Shown: positions 56,170 through 63,532 of the stretch, one piece after another
Numbering within the stretch: position 1 is the first letter of the stretch
How the letters are laid out: every line of letters begins with the position of its first letter
DNA from: Campylobacterales bacterium
GTDB taxonomy: Bacteria; Campylobacterota; Campylobacteria; Campylobacterales; Sulfurimonadaceae
Direction: 5' to 3'
DNA: 64,000 nucleotides
Assembly: GCA_016938735.1 (NCBI GenBank)
Contig: JAFGUB010000009.1
Coordinates: 62,001 to 126,000 of the forward strand
The notes under the pieces: generated by a model
Told to the model about the DNA's origin: nothing
What the model saw: only the letters and a program-made list of their open reading frames with translations
Databases searched by the model: none
Position numbers and translations under genes: made by a program

Positions 56170-56320
56170 GGCAAATCACTCCTTTATCGGGTGCATGAGA
56201 TACTACAGTGGAAGGTTCTTGATAATAATCATGAGCGCGGATTATAGCGTATTGCGTTCATTTTATTTTTTAAAGCTCGCTTCTTGTAATATTACGCCAA
56301 AAAACAAAGGGTACAACAAC

Positions 56321-56887
56321 ATGGCAACCATCGGTATGGGTGATATCAAGAAAAATATACGTCTGATCATCAACGACGTTCCTTATAAAGTAATCGAGTT
56401 TCAACACGTCAAACCGGGTAAAGGAGCAGCATTTGTGCGTATGCGGGTGAGAAGCTTTATTGATGGTAAGGTGATCGAGAAGACGGTTCATGCGGGGGAT
56501 AAATTTGAAGTGCCCGAACTGCGCCACGTGACGATGCAGTTTCTCTACGACGACGGCGATCAGTTGCAGTTTATGGACAACGAAACCTATGAGCAGATCG
56601 GCCTAAGCTACGACGCTTGCGAAGAGGCGATGAAGTGGATCAAAGACGGCACCAACGTCGATATGATCTTCTATCGCGGTGACGCCATCAGCGTGGACGC
56701 TCCGGCGGTGATGGAGCTGAAAATCGTCGAAACGCCGCCCAACTTCAAAGGCGACACCTCCAGCGGTTCGCGCAAGCCTGCGACGCTTGAAACCGGCGCA
56801 GTCGTTCAGATCCCCTATCACATACTCGAAGGCGATGTCATACGGGTCAATACGGTTGACGGTGAATATATCGAAAAGGTCAAATAG
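56321..56887 (+). CDS. efp: Elongation factor P
   Basis: 188-residue translation factor that relieves ribosome stalling at polyproline. The ATG at 56321 begins [19 protein letters not shown], matching the family start; a longer reading is possible but lacks support. The loop [20 protein letters not shown] carries the lysine that is modified in some bacteria. Domains II and III follow normally and it ends EYIEKVK. Proline-rich clients in the window, such as the bcs SPOR protein, would be plausible but untested. Confidence 0.97.
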   Translation: MATIGMGDIKKNIRLIINDVPYKVIEFQHVKPGKGAAFVRMRVRSFIDGKVIEKTVHAGDKFEVPELRHVTMQFLYDDGDQLQFMDNETYEQIGLSYDACEEAMKWIKDGTNVDMIFYRGDAISVDAPAVMELKIVETPPNFKGDTSSGSRKPATLETGAVVQIPYHILEGDVIRVNTVDGEYIEKVK

Positions 56888-56890
56888 GCC

Positions 56891-56900
56891 TTACATGTAA
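56891..56900. repeat. TTACATGTAA palindrome merged with a ribosome-binding site
   Basis: Perfect copy that continues as GGAG, so the last bases of the palindrome help form the AAGGAG ribosome-binding site of the DJ-1 gene. Confidence 0.9.
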
Positions 56901-56910
56901 GGAGTACAAG

Positions 56911-57471
56911 ATGGCAAAGGTAGCAGTTCCCGTTGCGACGGGGTTTGAAGAGATTGAAGCGGTGAGTATCATTGATGTGTTGCGCCGCGCCGGTGTTGAG
57001 GTGCTGATGGCCTCGGTCGGCAAAGAGTTGAGCGTCAAAGGGGCCAACGGCATCACCGTCCTCTGCGACTTACATGTAAGCGATATTAACGCGGAGATGA
57101 TCGACATGATCGTATTGCCCGGCGGTTGGGGCGGCACCAACGTGCTGGCACAAGATGTGACGGTGCAAGCACTGCTTCGCGCCATGGATGCCAAAGGCAA
57201 GCTGATCGGTGCCATCTGCGCCGCTCCTTTTGCGCTTTATAAAGCCGGTGTACTCAAACAGGCCTACACCTGCTACCCCTCCGTCGAAGAGCAGATTGAG
57301 GGGAGTGCTTATCTAGGTACCCGTTCTGCGGTGGTGGAGTCTGGTAATGTCATCACCTCGCGCGGGCCGGGAACGGCGATCTGTTTTGCGCTGATGATCG
57401 TGCGCAAACTTTGCGGAGAGGAGAGCTACCTTGCACTCAAAAGCGGACTGCTCGCCGTTTATTGCGGATAG
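56911..57471 (+). CDS. DJ-1/PfpI family protein
   Basis: 186 residues of the DJ-1 superfamily. VPVATGFEEIEAVSIIDVLRRAG carries the conserved glutamate, and GAICAAPFALYKAGVL the nucleophile-elbow cysteine. Family members act in protein repair, oxidative-stress response or as glyoxalases; I cannot choose. TAAGGAG lies 6 bases before the ATG and overlaps the palindrome. A second palindrome lies in the coding region. The 3' end overlaps the convergent YbaY-like gene by 13 bases. Confidence 0.92.
   Translation: MAKVAVPVATGFEEIEAVSIIDVLRRAGVEVLMASVGKELSVKGANGITVLCDLHVSDINAEMIDMIVLPGGWGGTNVLAQDVTVQALLRAMDAKGKLIGAICAAPFALYKAGVLKQAYTCYPSVEEQIEGSAYLGTRSAVVESGNVITSRGPGTAICFALMIVRKLCGEESYLALKSGLLAVYCG
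57070..57079. repeat. TTACATGTAA palindrome inside the DJ-1 gene
   Basis: Perfect copy read as Leu-His-Val. Confidence 0.9.
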
Positions 57472-57857
57472 AGGCGCTCTAAGGTGAGCTGCTGCTGCGG
57501 CCTGCGCGGTTTAAATGGGCGCTGGCTGCTGTAAAGGAGGCGGTTGTTAAAGCTGATCGTCGCTCTGATGGTGTACTGCAGTGATCCGTCAAGCGTTGCG
57601 GGATCGAGCAAGATCCGAATCGCAAAAGGTGCTTTGCCTTCAATCTCGATACGTTTGGAAGCGACGCTTTGAGGCAATATGAGCTCCGATCTTAGTGCTT
57701 CGATTTTCAGATCGAGGAGGCTTCCTTTGGGAAGCGTGTGCGGCTGTTGAAGATCGATGCTCAGATAAAGCGCCCCCTCATAACCCCCTGACTCCTCTTC
57801 ATAGCGCATTGCCTCTAGGCTTTGAACGAGCAAAATCACCCACCAAAAACGCCGCAC
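57459..57857 (-). CDS. YbaY/YscW-like secreted beta-sandwich protein
   Basis: About 132 residues from a GTG at 57857, chosen because GGGAGG lies 7 bases upstream and a signal peptide follows (RRFWWVILLVQSLEA); an ATG at 57872 is the alternative. The mature part shows the YbaY/YscW layout: GALYLSIDLQQPHTLPKGSL, KAPFAIRILLDPATLDGSLQ, YTIRATISFNNRLLYSSQRP. The family contains a type III secretion pilotin and many unknown lipoproteins; no secretion genes are nearby, so function is open. It overlaps the upstream pseudouridine synthase gene. Confidence 0.65.
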   Translation of the reverse strand: MRRFWWVILLVQSLEAMRYEEESGGYEGALYLSIDLQQPHTLPKGSLLDLKIEALRSELILPQSVASKRIEIEGKAPFAIRILLDPATLDGSLQYTIRATISFNNRLLYSSQRPFKPRRPQQQLTLERLYPQ

Positions 57858-58576
57858 AGCGCATCCTCCCATCCAAACCGTTTTATGATCTCTTTATACG
57901 CCTCATCCAAAGGGGCTTCGATGCGGATCGTTTGTGCGCTAAAGGGGTGAACAAACTCCAAAACAGCCGCATGCAACAGCATCCTTCGGCACCCAAAGTG
58001 CTGTCGAAAAAGGCGGTTGTGTTCGCCCCGACCATACGTTGTGTCACCGATGAGATGATGCGATAGGTGCTTGACGTGGCGGCGGATTTGGTGTTTGCGT
58101 CCCGTTTGCGGCGTTACATGTAAGAGCGAATAACGCACCTGTTCATAGCGTCCCAGCGGAATATCCAAAGCGGCGGTAGCGATGCGGCGGTAGTGCGTGA
58201 GGGCGTTTTGCGCGGGTTTATTCGGGTCGGCGTTTTTGTCGCAGATCTTATCGAGCTTCTCTTTGAGCGGATGATCGATGAGTCCCTGTTCGTCGGTAAA
58301 GCCGCGCACCACGGCAAGGTAGTGCTTGGTTGTGGCGTGTGATTCAAACTGCGCGGCCATTGCCTGTGCTCCCTCTTTGCTCAGTGCAAAGAGCAGCACG
58401 CCGGAAGTCGGCTTATCGAGGCGATGCAGGGCGTAGACCCGTTTACCGATCTGATCGCGCAGCAGTTGCATTGCAAAGCGCGTCTCACGGCGGTCAATCA
58501 TGGAGCGGTGCACCAGCAGATCGAAGGGTTTGTTGATGGCGACAAAGTGTTCGTCTTGATAAAGCAGTTCCAACAT
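57836..58576 (-). CDS. RluA-family pseudouridine synthase
   Basis: 246 residues; converts uridine to pseudouridine in rRNA or tRNA. VYALHRLDKPTSGVLLFALS holds the catalytic aspartate. YLAVVRGFTDEQG, SLLHVTPQTGRKHQIRRHVKHL and LHAAVLEFVHPF are family signatures. It lacks an S4 domain, like RluA or TruC types, so the target position is not predictable. One perfect palindrome is inside (58114) and another 18 bases upstream of the start. Confidence 0.93.
   Translation of the reverse strand: MLELLYQDEHFVAINKPFDLLVHRSMIDRRETRFAMQLLRDQIGKRVYALHRLDKPTSGVLLFALSKEGAQAMAAQFESHATTKHYLAVVRGFTDEQGLIDHPLKEKLDKICDKNADPNKPAQNALTHYRRIATAALDIPLGRYEQVRYSLLHVTPQTGRKHQIRRHVKHLSHHLIGDTTYGRGEHNRLFRQHFGCRRMLLHAAVLEFVHPFSAQTIRIEAPLDEAYKEIIKRFGWEDALCGVFGG
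58114..58123. repeat. TTACATGTAA palindrome inside the pseudouridine synthase gene
   Basis: Perfect copy read as Leu-His-Val on the minus strand. Confidence 0.9.
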
Positions 58577-58593
58577 CTCGCCATCATAGCGCT

Positions 58594-58603
58594 TTACATG
58601 TAA
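58594..58603. repeat. TTACATGTAA palindrome, intergenic
   Basis: Perfect copy between the pseudouridine synthase start (58576) and the CowN-like stop. Confidence 0.9.
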
Positions 58604-58659
58604 AATTCCGTAGTGCGCCGAAGAGCGAGTCCTTATCCTATTGCTTTGGCGTCATTTTG

Positions 58660-58971
58660 CTAACAGCACTCCAGTTCACAACGCCTCAGTGCCGTGATAC
58701 CCGCTTCGTGCGCATTTTGTTCAAAAAACCCTTCAAGATAAAAGACGTTGGAGCAGACCAGATACAAAAGCGCCTCAGAACTGTCTTGCGCCGCATCACG
58801 GTCATAATAGGCAGGGGGAATAGTAGGAATGATCTTTTTCCAGTAAAGGTTGACGTGCTCCAGCGTGCCCACCACGCGTAACAGCTCGTCGATGACCAGA
58901 CAGGCGTTTTCAAAACAGTCGATACACGCGAAAGAGACGTAGCGCTCGTCAATACGAATAGAATCGTTCAT
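58660..58971 (-). CDS. cowN: CowN-like nitrogenase-protection protein
   Basis: 103 residues that resemble CowN, a small protein that protects nitrogenase from carbon monoxide in Rhodospirillum and relatives. The match rests on IDERYVSFACIDCFENACLV at the N-terminus, which corresponds to the DRYVSFxxIDCxxNA opening, the middle YLVC-type helix, and the ending RRCELECC (the family ends in a paired cysteine after a Leu-Glu-type stretch). The sequence in between is divergent. No other nif gene is in the window. A TATAAT box stands on the minus strand at 58992-58997; no -24/-12 element typical of NifA control was seen. Confidence 0.68.
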   Translation of the reverse strand: MNDSIRIDERYVSFACIDCFENACLVIDELLRVVGTLEHVNLYWKKIIPTIPPAYYDRDAAQDSSEALLYLVCSNVFYLEGFFEQNAHEAGITALRRCELECC

Positions 58972-58991
58972 GGGTTCTCTTTTTGATGATC

Positions 58992-58997
58992 ATTATA
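58992..58997 (-). promoter_or_regulatory. -10 box (TATAAT) of the CowN-like gene
   Basis: Minus-strand TATAAT 20 bases before the ATG, with AAAGAGA as ribosome-binding site. Confidence 0.55.
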
Positions 58998-59074
58998 AGC
59001 GGTAAGCGGGTTTTATGCGCCGAAATTTTAAATGCGCAATGCCTAAAATCTAAGCAAAATCAAAAAAAGACACA

Positions 59075-60355
59075 TCAGGTGACGACCCTGTTTCTCCCGC
59101 CGTTTTTGGCTTGATAAAGCAGGGCGTCGGCCTCTTCAATGAAGGCATCGATGCCACGATCTAGCAATGTGTAGGGGTGCTTGGGCACGATGGCTATGGC
59201 GCCGATGCTCACGCTAACGTTGATATACTGCCCCTCGTAGTGGCAGCAGAGATTGGCGAAGGTGTCGCGGACATGATCGAGTTTTTGTTCGGCGTTGGCC
59301 ATATTGGCGTTGGGCAGCAAGATAATGAACTCCTCGCCGCCGTAACGGATGATGATATCCGAATCGCGCAGCGTGTGTTTGACGACACGCACAAACTCCT
59401 TTAGCACACTGTCTCCGGCAAGGTGGCCGTAGGTGTCGTTGATCAGTTTGAAGTGGTCCAGATCGCACATGGCCAGCACAAAGGTGCCACTGGTGGCCAA
59501 AGCGAGCTCGTACTGATTGATGAAGATATACTCCAGCGCATTGCGGTTGAGTGCTCCGGTCATCTCATCTTTGGAAGCGTCGCGTACCAGCATACGGTTG
59601 TCGATGAGTGCCAGTTCGGTGCCGATAGAGAGCGAGATAAACTCACACTTTTCAAGGTAGCTCACCAAGATGTTGTAATTGAGATGCTCTTTGTGCATCT
59701 GAGTCTTGATCGCGCGCGCGAGCGAATGCAAGGTGGCGTGAATCGACGTTATGTACTTGTATTTTGAGTTGTTACTGATGACCGCCTTGCCCTCGCACTC
59801 AAGCCATTTGCCAAAAGCACACAAGCTGTGGTCAAGCTCCGGCGTGAGCGACGTATCGCCATTTTTGATCGTTTTGGTGAGCTCGTTGAGCCACTCAAGA
59901 TGGCGTTGGTAGTGTTCTACCAGATTTTTTCTGATCAGATCCTTGATGCTGTTGATGCGGGTGTTGTTGGCGTGGCTGAGCTGCTGCATGTAGCTGCTTA
60001 GGTGCTCTCTGGCCAGAAGGTTTTCGACGTCGGCGTAGATTTTGTGTAGCTCAAAGACCTCCTCTTTGGCATTTTGCTCAATGAGTAGGGTGGTGAGGCG
60101 GTTTTTGAGGCTGTTGATCTCGTTGATGAGCACCAGATAGGGGATGTTATAGCGCTGATTGAACTCCGCCATATCGGCGCAAGCCGCTTTGAGCCGCGTG
60201 CGCTCTTTACGTGCGGTCGCCTCCAAAATCTCTTTGCTGATCGATTCTAGACACTCAAGCGCAGAAACTTCTAACTCGTTAAAGGAGATGCGGTAGCGCT
60301 CGAGAAGCTCGTCGATCAGAAGCTCTGCATACTGTTCTAAAACGGTTCTTAACAT
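59075..60355 (-). CDS. Diguanylate cyclase with a CZB zinc-sensing domain
   Basis: 426 residues. The N-terminal 130 are helical, of unknown type. Around 150-225 lies a CZB-like region: HYQRHLEWLNEL, then SLCAFGKWLECEG, then HATLHSLARAI, giving the His, Cys, His and His of the zinc site seen in DgcZ of E. coli. The GGDEF domain follows: DEMTGALNRNALEYIF, CDLDHFKLINDTYGHLAGDS, RDSD (an inhibitory-site R-x-x-D) five residues before GGEEF. It should make c-di-GMP and so could supply the two PilZ proteins of the polysaccharide locus. Its start codon lies within a near copy of the palindrome (60350-60359). Confidence 0.88.
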   Translation of the reverse strand: MLRTVLEQYAELLIDELLERYRISFNELEVSALECLESISKEILEATARKERTRLKAACADMAEFNQRYNIPYLVLINEINSLKNRLTTLLIEQNAKEEVFELHKIYADVENLLAREHLSSYMQQLSHANNTRINSIKDLIRKNLVEHYQRHLEWLNELTKTIKNGDTSLTPELDHSLCAFGKWLECEGKAVISNNSKYKYITSIHATLHSLARAIKTQMHKEHLNYNILVSYLEKCEFISLSIGTELALIDNRMLVRDASKDEMTGALNRNALEYIFINQYELALATSGTFVLAMCDLDHFKLINDTYGHLAGDSVLKEFVRVVKHTLRDSDIIIRYGGEEFIILLPNANMANAEQKLDHVRDTFANLCCHYEGQYINVSVSIGAIAIVPKHPYTLLDRGIDAFIEEADALLYQAKNGGRNRVVT

Positions 60356-60359
60356 GTAA
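60350..60359. repeat. TAACATGTAA (one mismatch) over a start codon
   Basis: Contains the start codon of the diguanylate cyclase on the minus strand. Confidence 0.65.
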
Positions 60360-60449
60360 TGTTTCCTTACAGGTTCATCAAAGGGTGATGGAATCGTAGT
60401 ATATTAACCTATTTCAAAAATATTGATCGCACAATCTTTGTCGCTGAGT

Positions 60450-60455
60450 TATAAT
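60450..60455 (+). promoter_or_regulatory. -10 box (TATAAT) of the PAS protein gene
   Basis: TATAAT 36 bases before the ATG at 60492. It lies downstream of an earlier in-frame ATG, which decides for the later start. Confidence 0.65.
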
Positions 60456-60491
60456 CAAGCAACGATTTTGATCCTTGAAGAGGTGGGCTCT

Positions 60492-60911
60492 ATGAATCCC
60501 AAAGTCTACAAAAACGGTACAAGCGGTGAGTGGTTTTTTCCTAGCGAATCCTATATTTTGAGCGAAACGGATGATAAAGGGATTATTCTGTATGCGAATG
60601 ATCTTTTTTGTGAGGTTGCCGGTTACACCCGAAGTGAGATTTTGGGACAACCGCACAATATCGTACGTCATCCCGATATGCCTCGAATCGCCTTCAAAGG
60701 GCTTTGGGACGACATACGCAGTAAAGGTTTTTGGACGGGATTTGTCAAAAACCGAAGCAAAGACGGCGGTTTTTACTGGGTCTTTGCAACCGCTCTGAAA
60801 AAGACCGATGCCGGTGGTAAAATTACCTACCTCTCGATCCGTACCGTGCCATCGCGTGAAGATGTCGCTAAATATTCCAAGCTCTATGCCGAATGGAAGC
60901 TCAAGGAGTAG
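60492..60911 (+). CDS. Aer-like single PAS-domain protein
   Basis: 139 residues, just one PAS domain without an attached output domain. TDDKGIILYANDLFCEVAGY and GQPHNIVRHPDMPRIAFKGL match the flavin-binding PAS of aerotaxis receptors (Aer). SKDGGFYWVFATALKKT and ITYLSIRTVPSREDV close the fold. I infer a redox or energy sensor acting through a partner, as found for short Aer homologues in Campylobacter. The longer reading from 60423 is rejected because the promoter lies inside it. Confidence 0.87.
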   Translation: MNPKVYKNGTSGEWFFPSESYILSETDDKGIILYANDLFCEVAGYTRSEILGQPHNIVRHPDMPRIAFKGLWDDIRSKGFWTGFVKNRSKDGGFYWVFATALKKTDAGGKITYLSIRTVPSREDVAKYSKLYAEWKLKE

Positions 60912-60968
60912 CGTGACGCATGCTTGCGCTGTGTTATACTCACACCTATTTTTTCCCTAGAGCCTTTA

Positions 60969-61697
60969 ATGACCCAACACTTTATTCTTCCGCTCGAAAA
61001 CGACGCCGAAACCGCTTTGATCTTACACACCAATTACCTAGACGAAGCCCCGATCAAGAGCCATCCGTGGCTGCTGTGGTGCTTTATCAAGCTCAAATAC
61101 CCCCAAGCTAACGGCTGCTGGAGCGATGAGGAGCAAGAGCGGCTGCTTGGGCTTGCTGAATCGATCGATGCTGCTTTGGAAGCCTTGGATGTTTTACATG
61201 TAGGTGTTCGCGTTCAAGAAGGATGGTGCGAACTCTACTACTACGCCGAACAGTTCAAAGGCTTTGAAGCCACGGTTGCGCCGCTGGTGCAACACGCAGG
61301 ATATAGCTTCGAGATCAACGCCGCGCGCGATCCCAAATGGGAACTCTACCGCTTCACCCTCACGCCCGATGCCAAGACGCTGCGCAAAATGCAAAGCTTA
61401 GAAACGCTCGAAGCGCTCGAAGCCGAAGGGGATGATCTCAGCCGTCCCAGAGCCGTGGAACACTACCTCTTTTTCCAGACCGCAGCGCAGCGCGACCGCG
61501 CGGCTGAGGCGCTGGAGGGCTTTACATGTAAGGAGAAAACCCACAACGCCAAAGAGGAGCACGCCTACGGCGCGGTACTTGAAGAGGTGCGCGCGCTGGA
61601 TGATGAGGGGATTTTCGATGCGGTCTCCAAGATGTTTGAGCTCGCTCAAAAAGAGCACGGCCTTTATGAGGGCTGGAGCACCACGCTCGCCTCATGA
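60969..61697 (+). CDS. DUF695 plus RraB-domain protein
   Basis: 242 residues. The N-terminal DUF695 region includes LHTNYLDEAPIKSHPWLLWC and WCELYYYAEQFKGFEATVAP. The C-terminal part has the RraB pattern with a hydrophobic RAVEHYLFFQTAAQRDRAAE and a later DDEGIFDAVSKMFELAQKEH. RraB inhibits RNase E in Gammaproteobacteria, but Campylobacterota generally lack RNase E, so the partner here is unclear. It overlaps the MFS-acyltransferase gene by 4 bases. A perfect palindrome and a near copy (61194-61203) lie inside. Confidence 0.8.
   Translation: MTQHFILPLENDAETALILHTNYLDEAPIKSHPWLLWCFIKLKYPQANGCWSDEEQERLLGLAESIDAALEALDVLHVGVRVQEGWCELYYYAEQFKGFEATVAPLVQHAGYSFEINAARDPKWELYRFTLTPDAKTLRKMQSLETLEALEAEGDDLSRPRAVEHYLFFQTAAQRDRAAEALEGFTCKEKTHNAKEEHAYGAVLEEVRALDDEGIFDAVSKMFELAQKEHGLYEGWSTTLAS
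61522..61531. repeat. TTACATGTAA palindrome inside the DUF695-RraB gene
   Basis: Perfect copy read as Phe-Thr-Cys-Lys; it continues as GGAG. Confidence 0.9.
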
Positions 61698-63532
61698 AGG
61701 GGATCTTTGCTACCCCCGGAGCGCTCTTTTATCTTTTTGCGCTCTTTCTCAACGCCTTTAGCGATCTGGGCCACAAGATCATCATCCAAAACACCGTCTT
61801 CAAGATCTACGACAACGAAACACAGGTGATGCTCACCGCCATCATCAACGCGCTGATGCTTATCCCTTTTATCGCGCTTTTTACTCCATCAGGCTACCTC
61901 GCCGACAAGTACCCCAAACATCTGATTTTGCGCTACGGTGCGCTCTTTGCACTGGCCGTTACCCTGCTCATTACGCTGTGTTATTACATGGGGTGGTTCT
62001 GGGCGGCCTTTTGGCTCACCTTTGTGATGGGGGCGCAAAGCGCCATCTACGGCCCCGCCAAATACGGCTATATCAAAGAGCTCTTTGGCAATGAGCGCAT
62101 CAGCGCGGGCAATGCACTGGTGCAATCGGGTACGACGGTGGCGATTTTAAGTGGGATTATCGCCTATACGGTGTTGTTTGAGCTGCGTCTAAGCGGTGAT
62201 GAGACAAACGAAGCGGAGATTTTACGCCATATCGCGCCGCTGGGGTGGTTGCTGGTGGCCGGCTCGGTGCTGGAGTATCTTTTTGCATACCGCTTACCCG
62301 ATAAACAGGGCTTACATGTAAAGAAACGCTTCGATACACGCCGCTACCTCAGAGGCTACTATCTGCGTAAAAATCTCAAAGCGACCCTGCGCAAACGTGA
62401 GATTGCCGTTGCCATCGTCGCGCTCTCACTCTTTTGGTCGATCTCGCAGGTGATTTTGGCGGCCTTTGGGGCGTATGCCAAGGCACATCTGGGGATGCAA
62501 AACGCCATTATGGTGCAAGGGCTGATGGCGCTTGCGGCGATCGGTATCATCCTTGGCAGTGTGGTTGCGGCGCATATTTCGCGGCGCTACATCCATAAAG
62601 GGCTGATTCCGCTCGGCTCTTTGGGGCTCACCCTGTGCGTCTGGCTGCTGCCGATGCTTGATTCCGCATGGGCGATTGCGGTGACGTTTAGCGGTTTTGG
62701 ACTCTTTGCGGGCTTCTTTATCGTTCCGCTCAACGCTTACATCCAGCAACACGCCCCAAGAGCGCATCTAGGCACCATCTTAGCGGGCAACAACTTTATC
62801 CAGCACATCTCTATGGCGCTCTTTTTGGGCCTCATTACCCTCTTTAGCTACTACGGGCTCGATCCGGTCGCGCTCTTTTATTTGATGGGCGCTTTGGGGT
62901 TGGTGATGAGTCTCTATCTGCTGCGGCGTCATCTGGACTGGTTTGTCTGGGTACTCATCGAACTGCTGTTGAGCGTACGCTACAAAATCATCTACGAAAA
63001 CGCCCATCTGGTCCCCCAAGAGGGCGGGGTACTGCTGCTGGGCAATCATATCAGCTGGATCGACTGGGTGCTGGCGCAGTTTCCCATCGAGCGGCGCATC
63101 CGCTTCGTGATGGATCGGGGGATCTACCGCTGGCCGGTGCTGCACTATCTGTGGCGGCTGGGGCGGGCGATTCCCATCTCCGAGAAAGGGAGCAAAGACG
63201 CCTTTGCCGAGGCCAGAGCGGCGCTGCGCACTGGCGAACTGCTGGGGTATTACCCGGAAGGGATGATTAGCTATAGTGGTGAGATGAGCCCTTTTAGACG
63301 GGGCTTCGAGTTGATCGCCAAAGGGATTCCTGCTACAATCTCACCCTATTACATCGGTGGTATTTACGGCAGTTTCCCCTTTTCGCGCGCTCAAAAACGC
63401 TTGGTGCAAGAGCGTTCGCTTTGGCGTCGCGTGATTCGGGTACGCTTTGGAGTGCCGCTTGGTATCGACAGCGACGCCGCCGCCGTCCAAGCGGCCGTCA
63501 CCGCACTCAAGGAAGATAATGGCCCTCAATAA
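61694..63532 (+). CDS. MFS transporter fused to a PlsC-type acyltransferase
   Basis: 612 residues. The first 410 are a 12-helix MFS domain resembling LplT, the lysophospholipid flippase (ALFLNAFSDLGHKIIIQN; FMGAQSAIYGPAKYGYIKEL-type stretch). The last 190 are a PlsC acyltransferase: GGVLLLGNHISWIDWVLAQF contains the H-x4-D catalytic motif, and YPEGMISYSGEM the third motif with a variant of EGTRS. Together they would import and re-acylate lysophospholipids. In E. coli the two functions are separate (LplT, Aas) and Aas also carries a ligase domain absent here. A perfect palindrome is at 62312. Confidence 0.9.
   Translation: MKGIFATPGALFYLFALFLNAFSDLGHKIIIQNTVFKIYDNETQVMLTAIINALMLIPFIALFTPSGYLADKYPKHLILRYGALFALAVTLLITLCYYMGWFWAAFWLTFVMGAQSAIYGPAKYGYIKELFGNERISAGNALVQSGTTVAILSGIIAYTVLFELRLSGDETNEAEILRHIAPLGWLLVAGSVLEYLFAYRLPDKQGLHVKKRFDTRRYLRGYYLRKNLKATLRKREIAVAIVALSLFWSISQVILAAFGAYAKAHLGMQNAIMVQGLMALAAIGIILGSVVAAHISRRYIHKGLIPLGSLGLTLCVWLLPMLDSAWAIAVTFSGFGLFAGFFIVPLNAYIQQHAPRAHLGTILAGNNFIQHISMALFLGLITLFSYYGLDPVALFYLMGALGLVMSLYLLRRHLDWFVWVLIELLLSVRYKIIYENAHLVPQEGGVLLLGNHISWIDWVLAQFPIERRIRFVMDRGIYRWPVLHYLWRLGRAIPISEKGSKDAFAEARAALRTGELLGYYPEGMISYSGEMSPFRRGFELIAKGIPATISPYYIGGIYGSFPFSRAQKRLVQERSLWRRVIRVRFGVPLGIDSDAAAVQAAVTALKEDNGPQ
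62312..62321. repeat. TTACATGTAA palindrome inside the MFS-acyltransferase gene
   Basis: Perfect copy read as Leu-His-Val. Confidence 0.9.

Noticed and set aside
56168-56320. Upstream extension of EF-P by 51 residues
   Set aside because: The family start is MATIGMGD at 56321; the extension covers the divergent promoter region.
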